The notes: generated by a model from the sequence alone, not told the origin. 64,000 bases of DNA from Stenotrophomonas maltophilia (GCF_003205835.1 NZ_CP029773.1:62001-126000), one strand, 5' to 3'. Numbered from the stretch's first letter, positions 44,110-53,900 are shown. Numbers and translations: made by a program.

Positions 44110-44817
44110 TCAATTGTTCAACGCGTACATCACGATGTTGACGCCGAAGCGGGTGTTGTCTTCGGCCAGGAAACGCTTGTTGCGCCAGTCGTAGTCCCAC
44201 TCGCAGCCGTAGTCCTTGTTGCTGTAGAGCAGGCCCAGGCGGCCATCGACCTCGATGCCCTTCAGGTAGTCGTGCACCAGGTCGTCGCCCCAGCCGTTGA
44301 GTTCGAAGCTGGTGGCGGGCGGGCCATCGGGGAAGCGGAAGAAACTGCGGTACAGCGGATGGCTGTTGGGCAGCTTCTGCAATGCCTTTGGACCGAACAG
44401 GCGACCCATCTGCGCCTCGAACGAGGTGGCGAACAGGCCGTCGATATCGTGGTTGCAGTCGTCGACGAAGACGAAGCCGCCATTGCGCACATAGCGCACG
44501 AAGTTCTGCCGCTCGGCGGCGTTGAACTCCACCAAGGTGTGTCCGGCCAGGTAGCAGAACGGCGCTTCCAGCATGCGTGGGTCGGCCAGTGCGACAACAT
44601 GCTCCTGCGGATCCACCCGCAATGAGGTGTAGTCGATCAGCGAGGTGATCAGGTTGGACGGCATGCGCGCGTCCACGTCCCAGTCGCCGGAGTCGTACTG
44701 CAGGCGGGTGAACCAGAAGTCGTAGCGCGAACTGCGCGGGCCTGACTGCGCCCAGGCTGGCAGCGCCGCCGCCGAAGCGGCAGCGGCCAACCAGCGCAGG
44801 CAGGCCCGGCGATCCAT
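44110..44817 (-). CDS. DUF4159 protein with twin-arginine signal
   Basis: The 235-residue protein begins MDRRACLRW and then an Ala-rich core ending AWAQ, consistent with a twin-arginine signal, although the second half of the motif is not canonical. The mature part matches DUF4159: FWFTRLQYDSGDWD, then LVEFNAAERQNFVRYVRNGG and FVDDCNH, a Rossmann-like fold related to glutamine amidotransferase-like domains. Its start overlaps the TldE-like stop by one base (TGATG). The family is commonly encoded with MoxR and BatA genes. Confidence 0.85.
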   Translation of the reverse strand: MDRRACLRWLAAAASAAALPAWAQSGPRSSRYDFWFTRLQYDSGDWDVDARMPSNLITSLIDYTSLRVDPQEHVVALADPRMLEAPFCYLAGHTLVEFNAAERQNFVRYVRNGGFVFVDDCNHDIDGLFATSFEAQMGRLFGPKALQKLPNSHPLYRSFFRFPDGPPATSFELNGWGDDLVHDYLKGIEVDGRLGLLYSNKDYGCEWDYDWRNKRFLAEDNTRFGVNIVMYALNN

Positions 44818-46151
44818 CAGACCGCGTCGGACAGCGAGGTGAAGGTGAAATCGCGCAGCTTCATCGGCGGGATCATCATCACGTAGCTGGATTCATCACC
44901 GGCCACGCGCACCGGCTTGCCCAGCTCTTCGATGTTGTTGAGCATGATCACCGGCGATTCGTTGAAGCGGAAGTTCTTCACCGGGTGCTTGATCTGGCCG
45001 TTCTCGATGTAGAAGGTGCCGTCACGGGTCAGGCCGGTCAGCAGCACGGTCTGCGGATCGACCATGCGGATGTACCAGGTACGGGTGACCAGGATGCCCT
45101 TCTGGGTGCCGCGCACCAGCTCGGCGGTGCTCTTGTCGCCACCGCTCATCAGCAGGTTGCCCGGCGAGGCCTTGGCGGTCTTGCCCTGCTTCTGCGCCCA
45201 GAAGCGCGAGTAGTCCAGGTTGGCGACCTTGCCGTTCTCGATGATGGCCATGCGCTCGCGCGGCAGGCCTTCGTTGTCCCACGGCAGCACCGGTGCATCC
45301 GGATGCCACGGGTCGGCGATCATGGTCACGCGCGGGTCGTAGACCTGCTCGCCCAGCTTGTTGCCACCGCCCTTCTTCGACAGGAAGCTGCGGCCTTCAT
45401 CGGCCGAGCGTGCACTGAAGAAGTTCATCATGAAGCTGATCAGGCCTGCGGCCGCAGCCGGCTCCAGGATGACCGTGTACTTGCCCGGTTCCAGCGCCTT
45501 GGCCTCGGCCGATTCGGTGGCCTTGCGCATGGCGATGCGGATGTCCTGGTCAGCCTTGAAGTCGGCAGCATCCTTCAGGTTGCGGCCGACCCAGCCCGAA
45601 CCGCGACCATCTTCGGTGCGCACGGTGCAGGTGTAATCGAAGTTGGTGGTGCGCTGGTAGGCGAAGTTGCCGTTGCTGTTGGCGGTGGCCTGGAAGCCCT
45701 GCCCGTCCTCGAGGAAACCGGCGGCGATCAGGCCGTGGCCACGGCACGGGGCGATCGAATCGGCGGCAACCTTGGCGCGGAACGCCGGATCGATCGCAGC
45801 AGTGGATTCGCTGAAGGTCGGGCTGGCGCGGTAGCTCTGCTTGCCGATGGCCGGCATGAACTCCGGGTTTTCCGGGGCCAGGCGCGCCAGGTCTTCGGCA
45901 CGGCGCACCACTCGTTCCAGCGCGGCATCGTCGAACTCATTGATCGACGCAGTGCCGACGCGCTTGCCGAAGGCGACGGTGACCGCCAGCTCGGTGTTGT
46001 CGACGATGCCGCTGGTGGAGACATTGTTCAGTGCGAAACGGATGTTGCCGCTGATCGCGCCGGCCAGCACGGCGGTGCACTCGTCGGCCTTGGACAGGGC
46101 GATGACCTTGTCGAGGATGGCCTTGGCCTGGGCTTCGGTGAAGATACTCAT
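44817..46151 (-). CDS. TldE/PmbA-like protein
   Basis: The 444-residue protein belongs to the TldD/PmbA superfamily but has no HExxxH motif, as in TldE/PmbA, which forms a heterodimer with TldD and shapes its proteolytic chamber. The central domain includes VILEPAAAAGLISFMMNFFSARS, the region where TldD proteins carry the metal site, and PWDNEGLPRERM. No signal peptide is visible, although both TldD partners in the operon have one. Either this subunit acts inside the cell, or it is exported with a partner as a complex. The latter would be a hitchhiker mechanism and is speculation. Confidence 0.88.
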   Translation of the reverse strand: MSIFTEAQAKAILDKVIALSKADECTAVLAGAISGNIRFALNNVSTSGIVDNTELAVTVAFGKRVGTASINEFDDAALERVVRRAEDLARLAPENPEFMPAIGKQSYRASPTFSESTAAIDPAFRAKVAADSIAPCRGHGLIAAGFLEDGQGFQATANSNGNFAYQRTTNFDYTCTVRTEDGRGSGWVGRNLKDAADFKADQDIRIAMRKATESAEAKALEPGKYTVILEPAAAAGLISFMMNFFSARSADEGRSFLSKKGGGNKLGEQVYDPRVTMIADPWHPDAPVLPWDNEGLPRERMAIIENGKVANLDYSRFWAQKQGKTAKASPGNLLMSGGDKSTAELVRGTQKGILVTRTWYIRMVDPQTVLLTGLTRDGTFYIENGQIKHPVKNFRFNESPVIMLNNIEELGKPVRVAGDESSYVMMIPPMKLRDFTFTSLSDAV

Positions 46152-46172
46152 GGTGTAAGGGCTCCTGACCGG

Positions 46173-47807
46173 TCAGCCGAGGCTGCGTGCGGTGTTGATG
46201 ACGTTGATGCCGTTGAAGCGCGCGGTCGACGAACCGTGCGAGACCGCCGAGACCTGGCCCGGCTGGCCCTTGCCGTCGAAGAACGAACCGCCCAGGCGGT
46301 AGTCGCGTTCGTCGGCCACGGCAGTGCAGGCATTCCAGAACTCCGGCGTGCGGATCTGGTAGGCCACGTCTTCCAGCATGCGGGTGATCTGGCCGTTCTT
46401 GATCTCGTAGAACAGTTGGCCGCCGAACTGCGCGTTGTAGCGCTGCTGGTCGATCGAGAACGAACCGTCACCGATGATGTAGATGCCGTTCTCCACGTCC
46501 TTGATCAGGTCGGGCACGCTCAGCGGCTTCTTGCCCGGTGCCATCGACACATTGGCCATGCGCTGGAACTGCACGCTGGACCACGAGTCGGCATAGCAGC
46601 AGCCGTCGGACTCGGTCTTGCCGAGGATGTGGGCCTGGTCGCGGATGGTCTGGTAGTCCACCAGCTTGCCGTTGCTGATCAGGTCCCAGCGCTTGCACTT
46701 CACGCCTTCGTCGTCGTATGCCACCGCGCCGAGGCTGCCCGGCTGCGTCTTGTCGGCGAAGATGTTGACCAGCTCGCTGCCGTACTGGAAATGCTGTTCG
46801 CGCTTGTCCAGGGTGGCGAAGCTGGTGCCGGCGTAGTTGGCTTCGTAGCCGAGCACGCGGTCCAGTTCCAGCGGGTGGCCGATCGATTCGTGGATGGTCA
46901 GCCAGGTGTGCGATGGGTCGAGCACCAGGTCGTACTTGCCCGGCTTCACCGACGGTGCCTTCAGCTTCTCCTGCGCCTGCTTGGCCGCGGCGATGGCGTC
47001 TTCCTTCATGTCGTAGGAAGAACTGTAGTTGACCACGCCATTGGGGCTGACCACCTTGCCGGCGGCGGCGCCATCCAGGTACTCGTAGCCCAGGCCCATC
47101 GGCGAGGACAGGCCCGAGCGGGTGCGGAACTTGCCGCTGGACTTGTCGATGGCGGTGACCGTCATCGGTGCCCAGATGCGGTGCACGTCCTGGTCGATGT
47201 AGGAACCATCGGTGGACGCGAAGTACTTCTGCTCGTTGACCAGGAACAGCATCGAATTGACGAAGCTGGCGCCGGCGCCCATCGCTGCGGCGTTGACGTC
47301 CAGCAGCAGGCCGACCTTGTCCTTGATCGGCACCTCCATTGCATTCTTGCGGATCGGCGTGCGCCAGCTCACCTCACCCACGCCCGGCGCCTTGGCCAGC
47401 TGTACGGGAGCGGTCTGCACGCCGGCATTGGCCTTGGCGATCGCCGCGGCCTGCTGCGCGGCCCTGGCCACGTCGGCGGTGCCCAGCGCATTGGTGGCGG
47501 CGAAGCCCCAGGCGCCATTGACGATCACGCGGATGCCCACGCCGGTGGACTCGGTGTTCACCACGTTCTGCACCTTGTCCTCGCGGGTGATCACGAACTG
47601 GCGCAGGTAGCGGCCAATGCGCACGTCGCAGTAGGTGGCACCGGCGCTGCGTGCGGCCTGCAGGGCGGCGTCGGCCAGGCGCTTCTTCAGCCCCAGGTCC
47701 AGCGTGCTCTGCAGTTGTTCGGCGGCAATCGCCTTGCCGAAGAAGGAGGGCACGATCAGCCCGCCCGCGGTAAGCCCGGTCAGGGCCAGGAAGTCACGTC
47801 TTTGCAA
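46173..47807 (-). CDS. TldD-like metallopeptidase with twin-arginine signal, second copy
   Basis: The 544-residue protein starts MQRRDFLALTGLTAGGLIVP, a good Tat signal, followed by AIAAEQ as a probable cleavage region. The zinc-site motif is HESIGH (H306, E307, H311). The third ligand is probably the cysteine in EFWNACTAVADERD, and the closing motif GKGQPGQVSAVSHG matches the TldD C-terminal domain. TldD/TldE pairs cleave unfolded peptides such as the microcin B17 precursor and CcdA. An exported version would act in the periplasm. It is very similar to its upstream neighbour, so the pair arose by tandem duplication. Confidence 0.9.
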   Translation of the reverse strand: MQRRDFLALTGLTAGGLIVPSFFGKAIAAEQLQSTLDLGLKKRLADAALQAARSAGATYCDVRIGRYLRQFVITREDKVQNVVNTESTGVGIRVIVNGAWGFAATNALGTADVARAAQQAAAIAKANAGVQTAPVQLAKAPGVGEVSWRTPIRKNAMEVPIKDKVGLLLDVNAAAMGAGASFVNSMLFLVNEQKYFASTDGSYIDQDVHRIWAPMTVTAIDKSSGKFRTRSGLSSPMGLGYEYLDGAAAGKVVSPNGVVNYSSSYDMKEDAIAAAKQAQEKLKAPSVKPGKYDLVLDPSHTWLTIHESIGHPLELDRVLGYEANYAGTSFATLDKREQHFQYGSELVNIFADKTQPGSLGAVAYDDEGVKCKRWDLISNGKLVDYQTIRDQAHILGKTESDGCCYADSWSSVQFQRMANVSMAPGKKPLSVPDLIKDVENGIYIIGDGSFSIDQQRYNAQFGGQLFYEIKNGQITRMLEDVAYQIRTPEFWNACTAVADERDYRLGGSFFDGKGQPGQVSAVSHGSSTARFNGINVINTARSLG

Positions 47808-47837
47808 GGCTGCTCTCCATGTCGAAGGATGGGTGGC

Positions 47838-49469
47838 TCAAGCGCCGAGACTGCGCGCGGTGTTGATGATGTTGATGCCGTTGAAGCGGGTGGTGGACGA
47901 ACCGTGCGAGACCGCCGATACCTGGCCGGGCTGGCCCTTGCCGTCGAAGAACGAACCGCCCAGGCGGAAGTCGCGCTCATCGCAGATCGCGGTGCAGGCA
48001 TTCCAGAATTCCGGCGTGCGGATCTGGTAGGCCGCATCCTCGACCATGCCGGCGATCTTTCCGTCCTTGATCTGGTAGTACAGCTGGCCACCGAACTGCG
48101 CGTTGTAGCGCTGCTGGTCGATCGAATACGAACCGCGGCCGTGGATGTAGATGCCGTTCTCCACGTCCTTGATCATGTCCTCGACGCTGAGCGGCTGCTT
48201 GCCCGGCGCCAGTGAGACATTGGCCATGCGCTGGAACTGCACGCTGGACCAGGAATCGGCGTAACTGCAGCCATGCGATGCATCGCGGCCGAGGATATGG
48301 GCCTCATCGCGGGTGGCCTGGTAGTCGACCAGGATGCCGTCGCGCACCAGGTCCCAGCGCTGGGTCTTCACGCCTTCGTCGTCGTAGCCCACCGCACCGA
48401 GGCTGCCCGGCTGGGTCTTGTCGGCGAAGAAGGTGACGATGTCGCTGCCCCAGCGGAAGCCGGCATCGCGCTTGTCCAGCGTGGCGAAGCTGGTGCCGGC
48501 GTAGTTGGCTTCGTAGCCGAGCACGCGGTCCAGCTCCAGCGGGTGGCCGACGTTCTCGTGGATGGTCAGGAACAGGTTGGACGGATCCAGCACCAGGTCG
48601 TACTTGCCCGGCTTCACCGACGGCGCCTTCAGCTTCTCGCGCGCGTGGCGGGCGGCGGCAATGGCGTCCTCGACCGGGTCGTAGGAATCGCGGTAGGCAG
48701 TAATGCCACCGGGCAGGTGCACCTTGCCGCGCGCATCGCCATCGAGGAACTCATAGCCCATGCCCATCGGCGAGGACAGCCCGGCACGGGTGCGGAACCT
48801 GCCGCTGGCCTTGTCGATGGCGGTGGCGGTGAACGGCAGCCAGATGCGGTGGATGTCCTGGTCGATGAACGAGCCGTCGCTGGACGCGAAGTACTTCTGT
48901 TCGTTGACCAGGAACAGGGTGGAATTGATGTAGTCGGCGCCCGCATTCAGCGCGGCGGCGTTGAGCGCCAGCAGCAGCTCGACCTTGTCCTGGATCGGCA
49001 CCGCCATCGCGTTCCTGCGGACCGGGGTCTGCCAGCGCACCTCACCCACCGGGGGCGTCGGCGCCAGCTGCACCGGCCGGGTCTGGATGCCGGCGTTGGC
49101 GCGGGCGATGGCCGCCGCCTGTTCGACCGCAGCACGCACGGCGGCCTCGGTCTGCTGGTGGGTGGCAGCGAAGCCCCAGGCCCCGTTGACGATCACCCGG
49201 ACGCCGACACCGGACGATTCGCGGTTGGTCACATTGCCGACCTGGTGCTCGCGGGTGATGACCGACTGGTTGAGGTAGCGGCCGATGCGCACGTCGCAGT
49301 AGCTGGCCTTGGCGGTGCGTGCGGCGGCGAGCGCCACGTCCGCCAGGCGCTTGCGCTGGGCGGTATCGACCGGGGCGAGCAGCTGCTCGGCGGCGATGGC
49401 ACGGGAATGCGGCAGCAGCAGGCCCGCCAGGCCCAGACCGGAAAAAGCCAGGAACTCACGTCGTTGCAC
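47838..49469 (-). CDS. TldD-like metallopeptidase with twin-arginine signal, first copy
   Basis: The 543-residue protein begins MQRREFLAFSGLGLAGLLLP, again a Tat signal. Its metal motif is HENVGH (H304, E305, H309), and the cysteine in EFWNACTAICDERD and the GKGQPGQVSAVSHG block are shared with the downstream copy. The two align almost without gaps. This is the first gene of the nine-gene operon, so the promoter should lie in the repeat-rich stretch upstream (from about 49470), where I see no confident -35/-10 pair. The two copies may form a heterodimer with each other or each with the TldE-like protein. Confidence 0.9.
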   Translation of the reverse strand: MQRREFLAFSGLGLAGLLLPHSRAIAAEQLLAPVDTAQRKRLADVALAAARTAKASYCDVRIGRYLNQSVITREHQVGNVTNRESSGVGVRVIVNGAWGFAATHQQTEAAVRAAVEQAAAIARANAGIQTRPVQLAPTPPVGEVRWQTPVRRNAMAVPIQDKVELLLALNAAALNAGADYINSTLFLVNEQKYFASSDGSFIDQDIHRIWLPFTATAIDKASGRFRTRAGLSSPMGMGYEFLDGDARGKVHLPGGITAYRDSYDPVEDAIAAARHAREKLKAPSVKPGKYDLVLDPSNLFLTIHENVGHPLELDRVLGYEANYAGTSFATLDKRDAGFRWGSDIVTFFADKTQPGSLGAVGYDDEGVKTQRWDLVRDGILVDYQATRDEAHILGRDASHGCSYADSWSSVQFQRMANVSLAPGKQPLSVEDMIKDVENGIYIHGRGSYSIDQQRYNAQFGGQLYYQIKDGKIAGMVEDAAYQIRTPEFWNACTAICDERDFRLGGSFFDGKGQPGQVSAVSHGSSTTRFNGINIINTARSLGA

Positions 49470-49627
49470 AGCGTTTCTCTCTCTCGCTTGCGTGCGGCCG
49501 GCAACAGGCCGAGCCGATCACATCAACCACTCGACTTTCGCCAGCGCAGCGCGTCCGGGCAAGTGACTGCAGTCATGGTTGGGTGGGTTTCGGCAGGGCT
49601 TGCAGCCCTGCACCTGCTGAGGCCAAA

Positions 49628-49651
49628 GCAACAGCAACAGCAACAGCAACA
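49628..49651. repeat. Hexanucleotide microsatellite (GCAACA)4
   Basis: Four exact GCAACA units precede AGCGGGCATT, about 160 bases upstream of the first TldD gene start. The count could vary by slippage between strains. Confidence 0.9.
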
Positions 49652-49656
49652 GCGGG

Positions 49657-49862
49657 CATTCCGTGGGTTGGCGGGGCGGTGTGGGTGGGCAGGACACGCC
49701 GTAAACCCCGCTCCGCGGTCCGGCCCAGCCGCTGGCGGCTGGGCGTTCGGGCGCTTGCGAAGCACTGCTTCGCAAGCAAAGCGCCCTCACCCCTGGGGGC
49801 TCGATGGCGCCATCCATGGCGCCAACGGTCCTGCCCACCCACACCGCCCCACCTTCGACAGA
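49657..49862. repeat. Long imperfect palindrome, copy 2 (expanded)
   Basis: Outer arms GGCGGGGCGGTGTGGGTGGG (from 49670) and CCCACCCACACCGCCCC (to 49850) pair. The interior is about 80 bases longer than in the other copies and holds its own hairpins, such as GCTTGCGAAGC...GCTTCGCAAGC and TGGCGCCATCCATGGCGCCA. It ends at the shared CTTCGACAG boundary. Together with the two elements that follow it accounts for most of the 800-base gap 49470-50266. Confidence 0.7.
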
Positions 49863-49907
49863 TCTCCGCGGCTGTTGGGAACTGCGATGGTTGTCCGCGC
49901 GGCTGTT

Positions 49908-49932
49908 GGTAGGTGTCGACCTTGGTCGACAC
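49908..49932. repeat. SMAG-like repeat (GGTAGGTGTCGACC type)
   Basis: GGTAGGTGTCGACCTTGGTC plus GACAC forms a hairpin. The same 25 bases recur exactly at 55646-55670. Confidence 0.85.
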
Positions 49933-49958
49933 AATCTGTCAGATATCGAAATGAATCC

Positions 49959-49999
49959 GGGGTCAGATCCGTTTTCCTGCGGAAAACGGATCTGACCCC
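49959..49999. repeat. GGGGTCAGATCC palindrome, copy 2
   Basis: This is a perfect 41-bp hairpin: GGGGTCAGATCC, GTTTT, loop CCTGCGG, AAAAC, GGATCTGACCCC. The outer arms and loop are identical to copy 1 at 2665-2707; the middle stem differs but still pairs. Confidence 0.85.
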
Positions 50000-50030
50000 A
50001 AGAGCCGTTCCAACAGATCGCTGGAAACTG

Positions 50031-50148
50031 TCGAAGGCGGGGTGGGTCCGGTTGCGGGGGGGTCCGCGGCATGGATGCCGCGGCCAAGCCCCCAAGGACG
50101 GGTTTACGGCGTCCCCCGCAACCGGACCCACCCTGCCATCCCACGGAA
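50031..50148. repeat. Long imperfect palindrome, copy 3
   Basis: Arms GGGTCCGGTTGCGGGGG and CCCCCGCAACCGGACCC enclose CCGCGGCATGGATGCCGCGG and AAGGACGGGTTTACGGCG. The interior is nearly the same as in copy 1 at 9659, but the arms differ in a compensating way. It begins at the shared GTCGAAGG boundary and is followed by a GC-rich stretch with GGGCGCAGCCC to 50220. Confidence 0.75.
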
Positions 50149-50266
50149 TGCCAGCTTTTGACGTTGCTCTGGCTCCCGCTTCGGCTTCGGCGGGTGCAGG
50201 GCGCAGCCCTGCCGAGCAACACCCCCTCGTGCACAATGGGGCCGACCCCGCCTGGACACCGTCCTG

Positions 50267-50881
50267 ATGTCGAGCAAGCCGTATTCAGAAGCCTGCGAGC
50301 GCAACCGCGAACCGATCGCCGCCGCACTCGACCCGTGGATGGGTGACCGCCACCGGCTGCTGGAGATCGGCAGCGGCACCGGACAGCACGCGGCGTTCTT
50401 CGCCGAGCGCTGGCCTTGGCTGCGCTGGCAGCCCAGCGATCATCCGGACCATCTGCCCGGCATCGAGGCCTGGCGCGCGGAGGCGGCGTTGCTGAACCTG
50501 CTGGCGCCGATGCCGCTGCAGGTGGAACTGCCGCCGGCGCCCGGCCTGAGCCTGCCGAAGGGCAGCACGTTCGACGCCGCATTCAGTGCCAACACGTTGC
50601 ACATCATGGGCTGGGAGCATGCGCAGGCGCTGTTCGCCGCGCTGCCATCGGTGCTGCGGCATGGTGCGCTGCTGGCGGTGTACGGCCCGTTCAACTACGG
50701 CGGCCGCTACACCAGCGACAGCAACGCGCAGTTCGATGCCTGGCTGAAGACGCGCGACCCGCGCAGCGGCCTCCGCGATAGCGAAGCGGTGCAGGCGCTG
50801 GCCGCCGACCACGGATTCACCCGCCTGGGTGATGTGGCGATGCCAGCCAACAACCGGCTGCTGCTGTGGCGGTTGGGCTGA
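50267..50881 (+). CDS. DUF938 SAM-dependent methyltransferase-like protein
   Basis: The 204-residue protein has a class I methyltransferase fold with the SAM-binding glycine motif LLEIGSGTGQH near residue 30 and the family start KPYSEACERNREPI. Further family blocks are ANTLHIMGWEHAQALF and YGPFNYGGRYTSDSN. DUF938 members are not functionally characterised in detail, so the substrate is unknown. It stands alone after a long repeat region; CACAAT upstream may be part of a promoter. A SMAG pair separates it from the convergent oxidoreductase gene. Confidence 0.88.
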   Translation: MSSKPYSEACERNREPIAAALDPWMGDRHRLLEIGSGTGQHAAFFAERWPWLRWQPSDHPDHLPGIEAWRAEAALLNLLAPMPLQVELPPAPGLSLPKGSTFDAAFSANTLHIMGWEHAQALFAALPSVLRHGALLAVYGPFNYGGRYTSDSNAQFDAWLKTRDPRSGLRDSEAVQALAADHGFTRLGDVAMPANNRLLLWRLG

Positions 50882-50887
50882 ACCGCC

Positions 50888-50953
50888 GGTAGTGCCGGCC
50901 GCTGGCCGGCAACCGATTGCCTGGATGGATGCCGGCCAGCGGCCGGCACTACC
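50888..50953. repeat. Inverted pair of SMAG repeats
   Basis: GGTAGTGCCGGCCGCTGGCC (from 50888) faces its inverted copy GCCGGCCAGCGGCCGGCACT ending in ACC at 50953. The pair fills nearly the whole gap between two convergent genes and stops one base before the oxidoreductase stop codon. Confidence 0.9.
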
Positions 50954-50954
50954 T

Positions 50955-53900
50955 TCAAGCCACCTGCACGATGTGCAGCGCCTTCGGATTGCGCCACTGC
51001 GCCAGCAGGGCGGCTTCGCGCGCCTTGGCCTGCTCGAAATGCGCTTCCTTGACGTGGCCGAAGCCGCGGATGTGCTCGGGGACGCTGGCAATCTCCACCG
51101 CCAGCGCCAGGCGGTCGTCATCCAGCCCGTCCAGCAGCAGCTGCACGGTGGCCTCGTAATCGCCGATCAGCCTGCGCTCCATGCGGCGCTCCGCGGTGCG
51201 CCCGAACACGTCGAAGCGGCCGCCGCGCAGGAACTTCAGCCTGGCCAGCAGGCCGAAGGCCTTGAACATCCACGGGCCGTACTCCTTCTTCAGCAACCGG
51301 CCCTGCTCGTCCTTCTTGGCGAACAGCGGCGGTGCCAGGTGGAAACGCAGCTGGTAATCGCCCTCGAACTGCTGCTGCAGGCGGCGCTGGAAGTCGCCGC
51401 TGGTGTACAGGCGGGCCACTTCGTACTCGTCCTTGTACGCCATCAGCTTGAACAGGTAGCGGGCCACCGTCTCGGTCAGCGCAGTGGAACCGCCGATGCG
51501 CTCGGCTTCGGCGGCGCGCACGCGCTCGACCAGGCTGCGATAACGGTTGGCGTAGGCGTCGTCCTGGTACTCGACCAGGAAGGCGGCGCGGCGTTCGATC
51601 ATTTCATCCAGCGAGCGCGACAGGCGGGCGTCGTCCAGCGGCAGGAACGCCACGTCGCCACTGTGCGAAGGCAGGCCGCGCAGTTCGCGTTCGTCGCCGG
51701 TGTTGCGCGGTGCGGCGGTGGCGCCCCATTCGTTGCCTTCCCACTCGCCCGGCGGCAGCGGATGCAGCGGGCCCGGGGTGGATTCGGTATCGGTGTGGCG
51801 GTTGCGCACCAGGCCGGCGGCCTGCTGCACGGCCTGCGGATCGACTACGGCCAGGCGGCCCCAGGCGAAGGCCTGCTGGTTCATCGCCACGGCGGCGCCG
51901 TTGAGCTCGATGGCGCGCATCAGTGACTCGAACGACAGCGGCACCAGGCCCTGCTGCCACGCGTAGCCGAGGATGAACAGGTTGGCGGCGATCGCATCGC
52001 CGAGCAGCGCGGTGGCCAGCTGGGTGGCATCCAGCAGCAGCGGTTCCTGGCCGCCCAGTGCCACGCGCACACCGGCCACGATGTCGGCGGCGGGGAACTG
52101 CATGTCCGGGCGGGTGGTGAAGGTACCGGGCATCGCTTCGTAGGTGTTCAGCACCACCTGCGAACGGCCGGCGCGCACCTTCGACAGCGCCCAGTAGTCG
52201 TTGACCACCACCATGTCGCAGCCCACCACCAGGTCGGCTTCGCCAGCGGCGATGCGCACGGCGTGGATGTCTTCAGGGCGACGGGCAATGCGGATGTGCG
52301 TGGTCACCGCGCCGCCCTTCTGTGCCAGGCCGGTCTGGTCGAGCACGGTCGCGCCCTTGCCTTCCAGGTGGCCGGCCATGCCCAGCAGCGCGCCGATGGT
52401 CACCACGCCGGTACCGCCGACACCGGTGATCAGGATGTTCCAGGGCTGTTCCAGCGTGCCGCGGAGGGTCGGCGCCGGCAGATTGTCCAGCAGGGTGGAG
52501 GCATCGCGCTTGCTGCCCTTGCGCGGCTGGCCGCCGTGCACGGTGACGAAGCTTGGGCAGAAGCCGTTCACGCACGAATAGTCCTTGTTGCAGTTGGACT
52601 GGTCGATCTCGCGCTTGCGCCCGAACTCGGTTTCCTTCGGCAGCACCGACACGCAGAAGCTCTTCTTGCCGCAGTCACCGCAGCCTTCGCAGACCAGCGA
52701 ATTGATCAGCACGCGCTTCTGCGGGTCTTCCAGCTTGCCGCGCTTGCGGCGGCGGCGCTTCTCGGTGGCGCAGGTCTGTTCGTAGATCAGGATCGAAACA
52801 CCCTTCACGTCGCGCAGGCGCTTCTGCACTTCGTCCAGCTCGCTGCGGTCGTGGAACTCGACATCGCTGGGGAAGTGCTCGCGCTGGCCGGTCCACTTGC
52901 CGATGTTGTCCGACAGCACCACGATGGTGTGGATGCCTTCGGCGCGCATCTGCTTTGCGATGTCGGGCACGCTCAGCGGGCCGTCCACCGGCTGGCCGCC
53001 GGTCATCGCCACCGCGTCGTTGTAGAGGATCTTGTAGGTGATGTTGACACCGGCGGCGACTGCCTGGCGGATCGCCAGCGAGCCGCTGTGGAAATAGGTG
53101 CCGTCGCCCAGGTTCTGGAACACGTGCGGGGTGTTGGTGAACGGCGCCTGCCCGGCCCAGGTCACGCCTTCGCCACCCATGTGGGTGAAGGTGTCGGTGC
53201 TGCGGTCCATCCAGGTCACCATGTAATGGCAACCGATGCCGGCCAGCGCACGCGAGCCTTCCGGCACCTGGGTGGAGGTGTTGTGCGGGCAGCCCGAGCA
53301 GTAGTGCGGTACGCGCGGGAAGCTGGCGCGCGGCAGCGCAAGCTCGGCTTCCTTTTCCTGCATCCACTGCAGGCGCTGCTCGATCGATTCGTTGTTGAAG
53401 AACTTCTGGATGCGGCGGCCGATCACGCCGGCGATGGTGGCCGGGGTCAGTTCGCCGGTGGACGGCAGGATCCATTCGCCGCTCTCGTCGTACTTGCCGA
53501 CGATCGACGGGCGCTGGCCCCAGCTGGCCGGCCAGTTGAAGAACTGTTCCTTCATCTGGCGCTCGATGAAGGCACGCTTCTCCTCCACCACGATGATGTC
53601 TTCCAGGCCCTGCGCGAAGCGCGCGATGCCCTGCGGTTCCAGCGGCCAGGTCATGCCGACCTTGTACACGCGGATGCCGATGTCGGCGCACGCGGCTTCA
53701 TCCAGGCCCAGGTATTCCAGTGCCTGCAGCACGTCCAGGTAGCTCTTGCCGGTGGTGACGATGCCCAGCCGCGCGCGCGGCGCATCCATCACCACCTTGT
53801 CGATGCCATTGGCGCGGGCGAATGCCTGCGCCGCCTTCACAGCATAGCGGTGCAGGCGCATTTCCTGGTCCAGCGGCGGGTCCGGCCAGCGGATGTTGAG

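Noticed and set aside
44985..48215. Open frame of about 1,076 codons on the plus strand across the TldE-TldD genes
   Set aside because: Same codon-bias artefact; the minus-strand frames hold the conserved HExxxH and signal sequences.
49628..49651. Possible CRISPR or iteron array in the GCAACA repeats
   Set aside because: Units are only six bases with no spacers and no replication gene nearby; it is a microsatellite.
49518..50582. Open frames through the repeat region upstream of the DUF938 gene
   Set aside because: They translate the long palindromes into Pro/Arg-rich sequence that changes between copies; no coding selection is visible.
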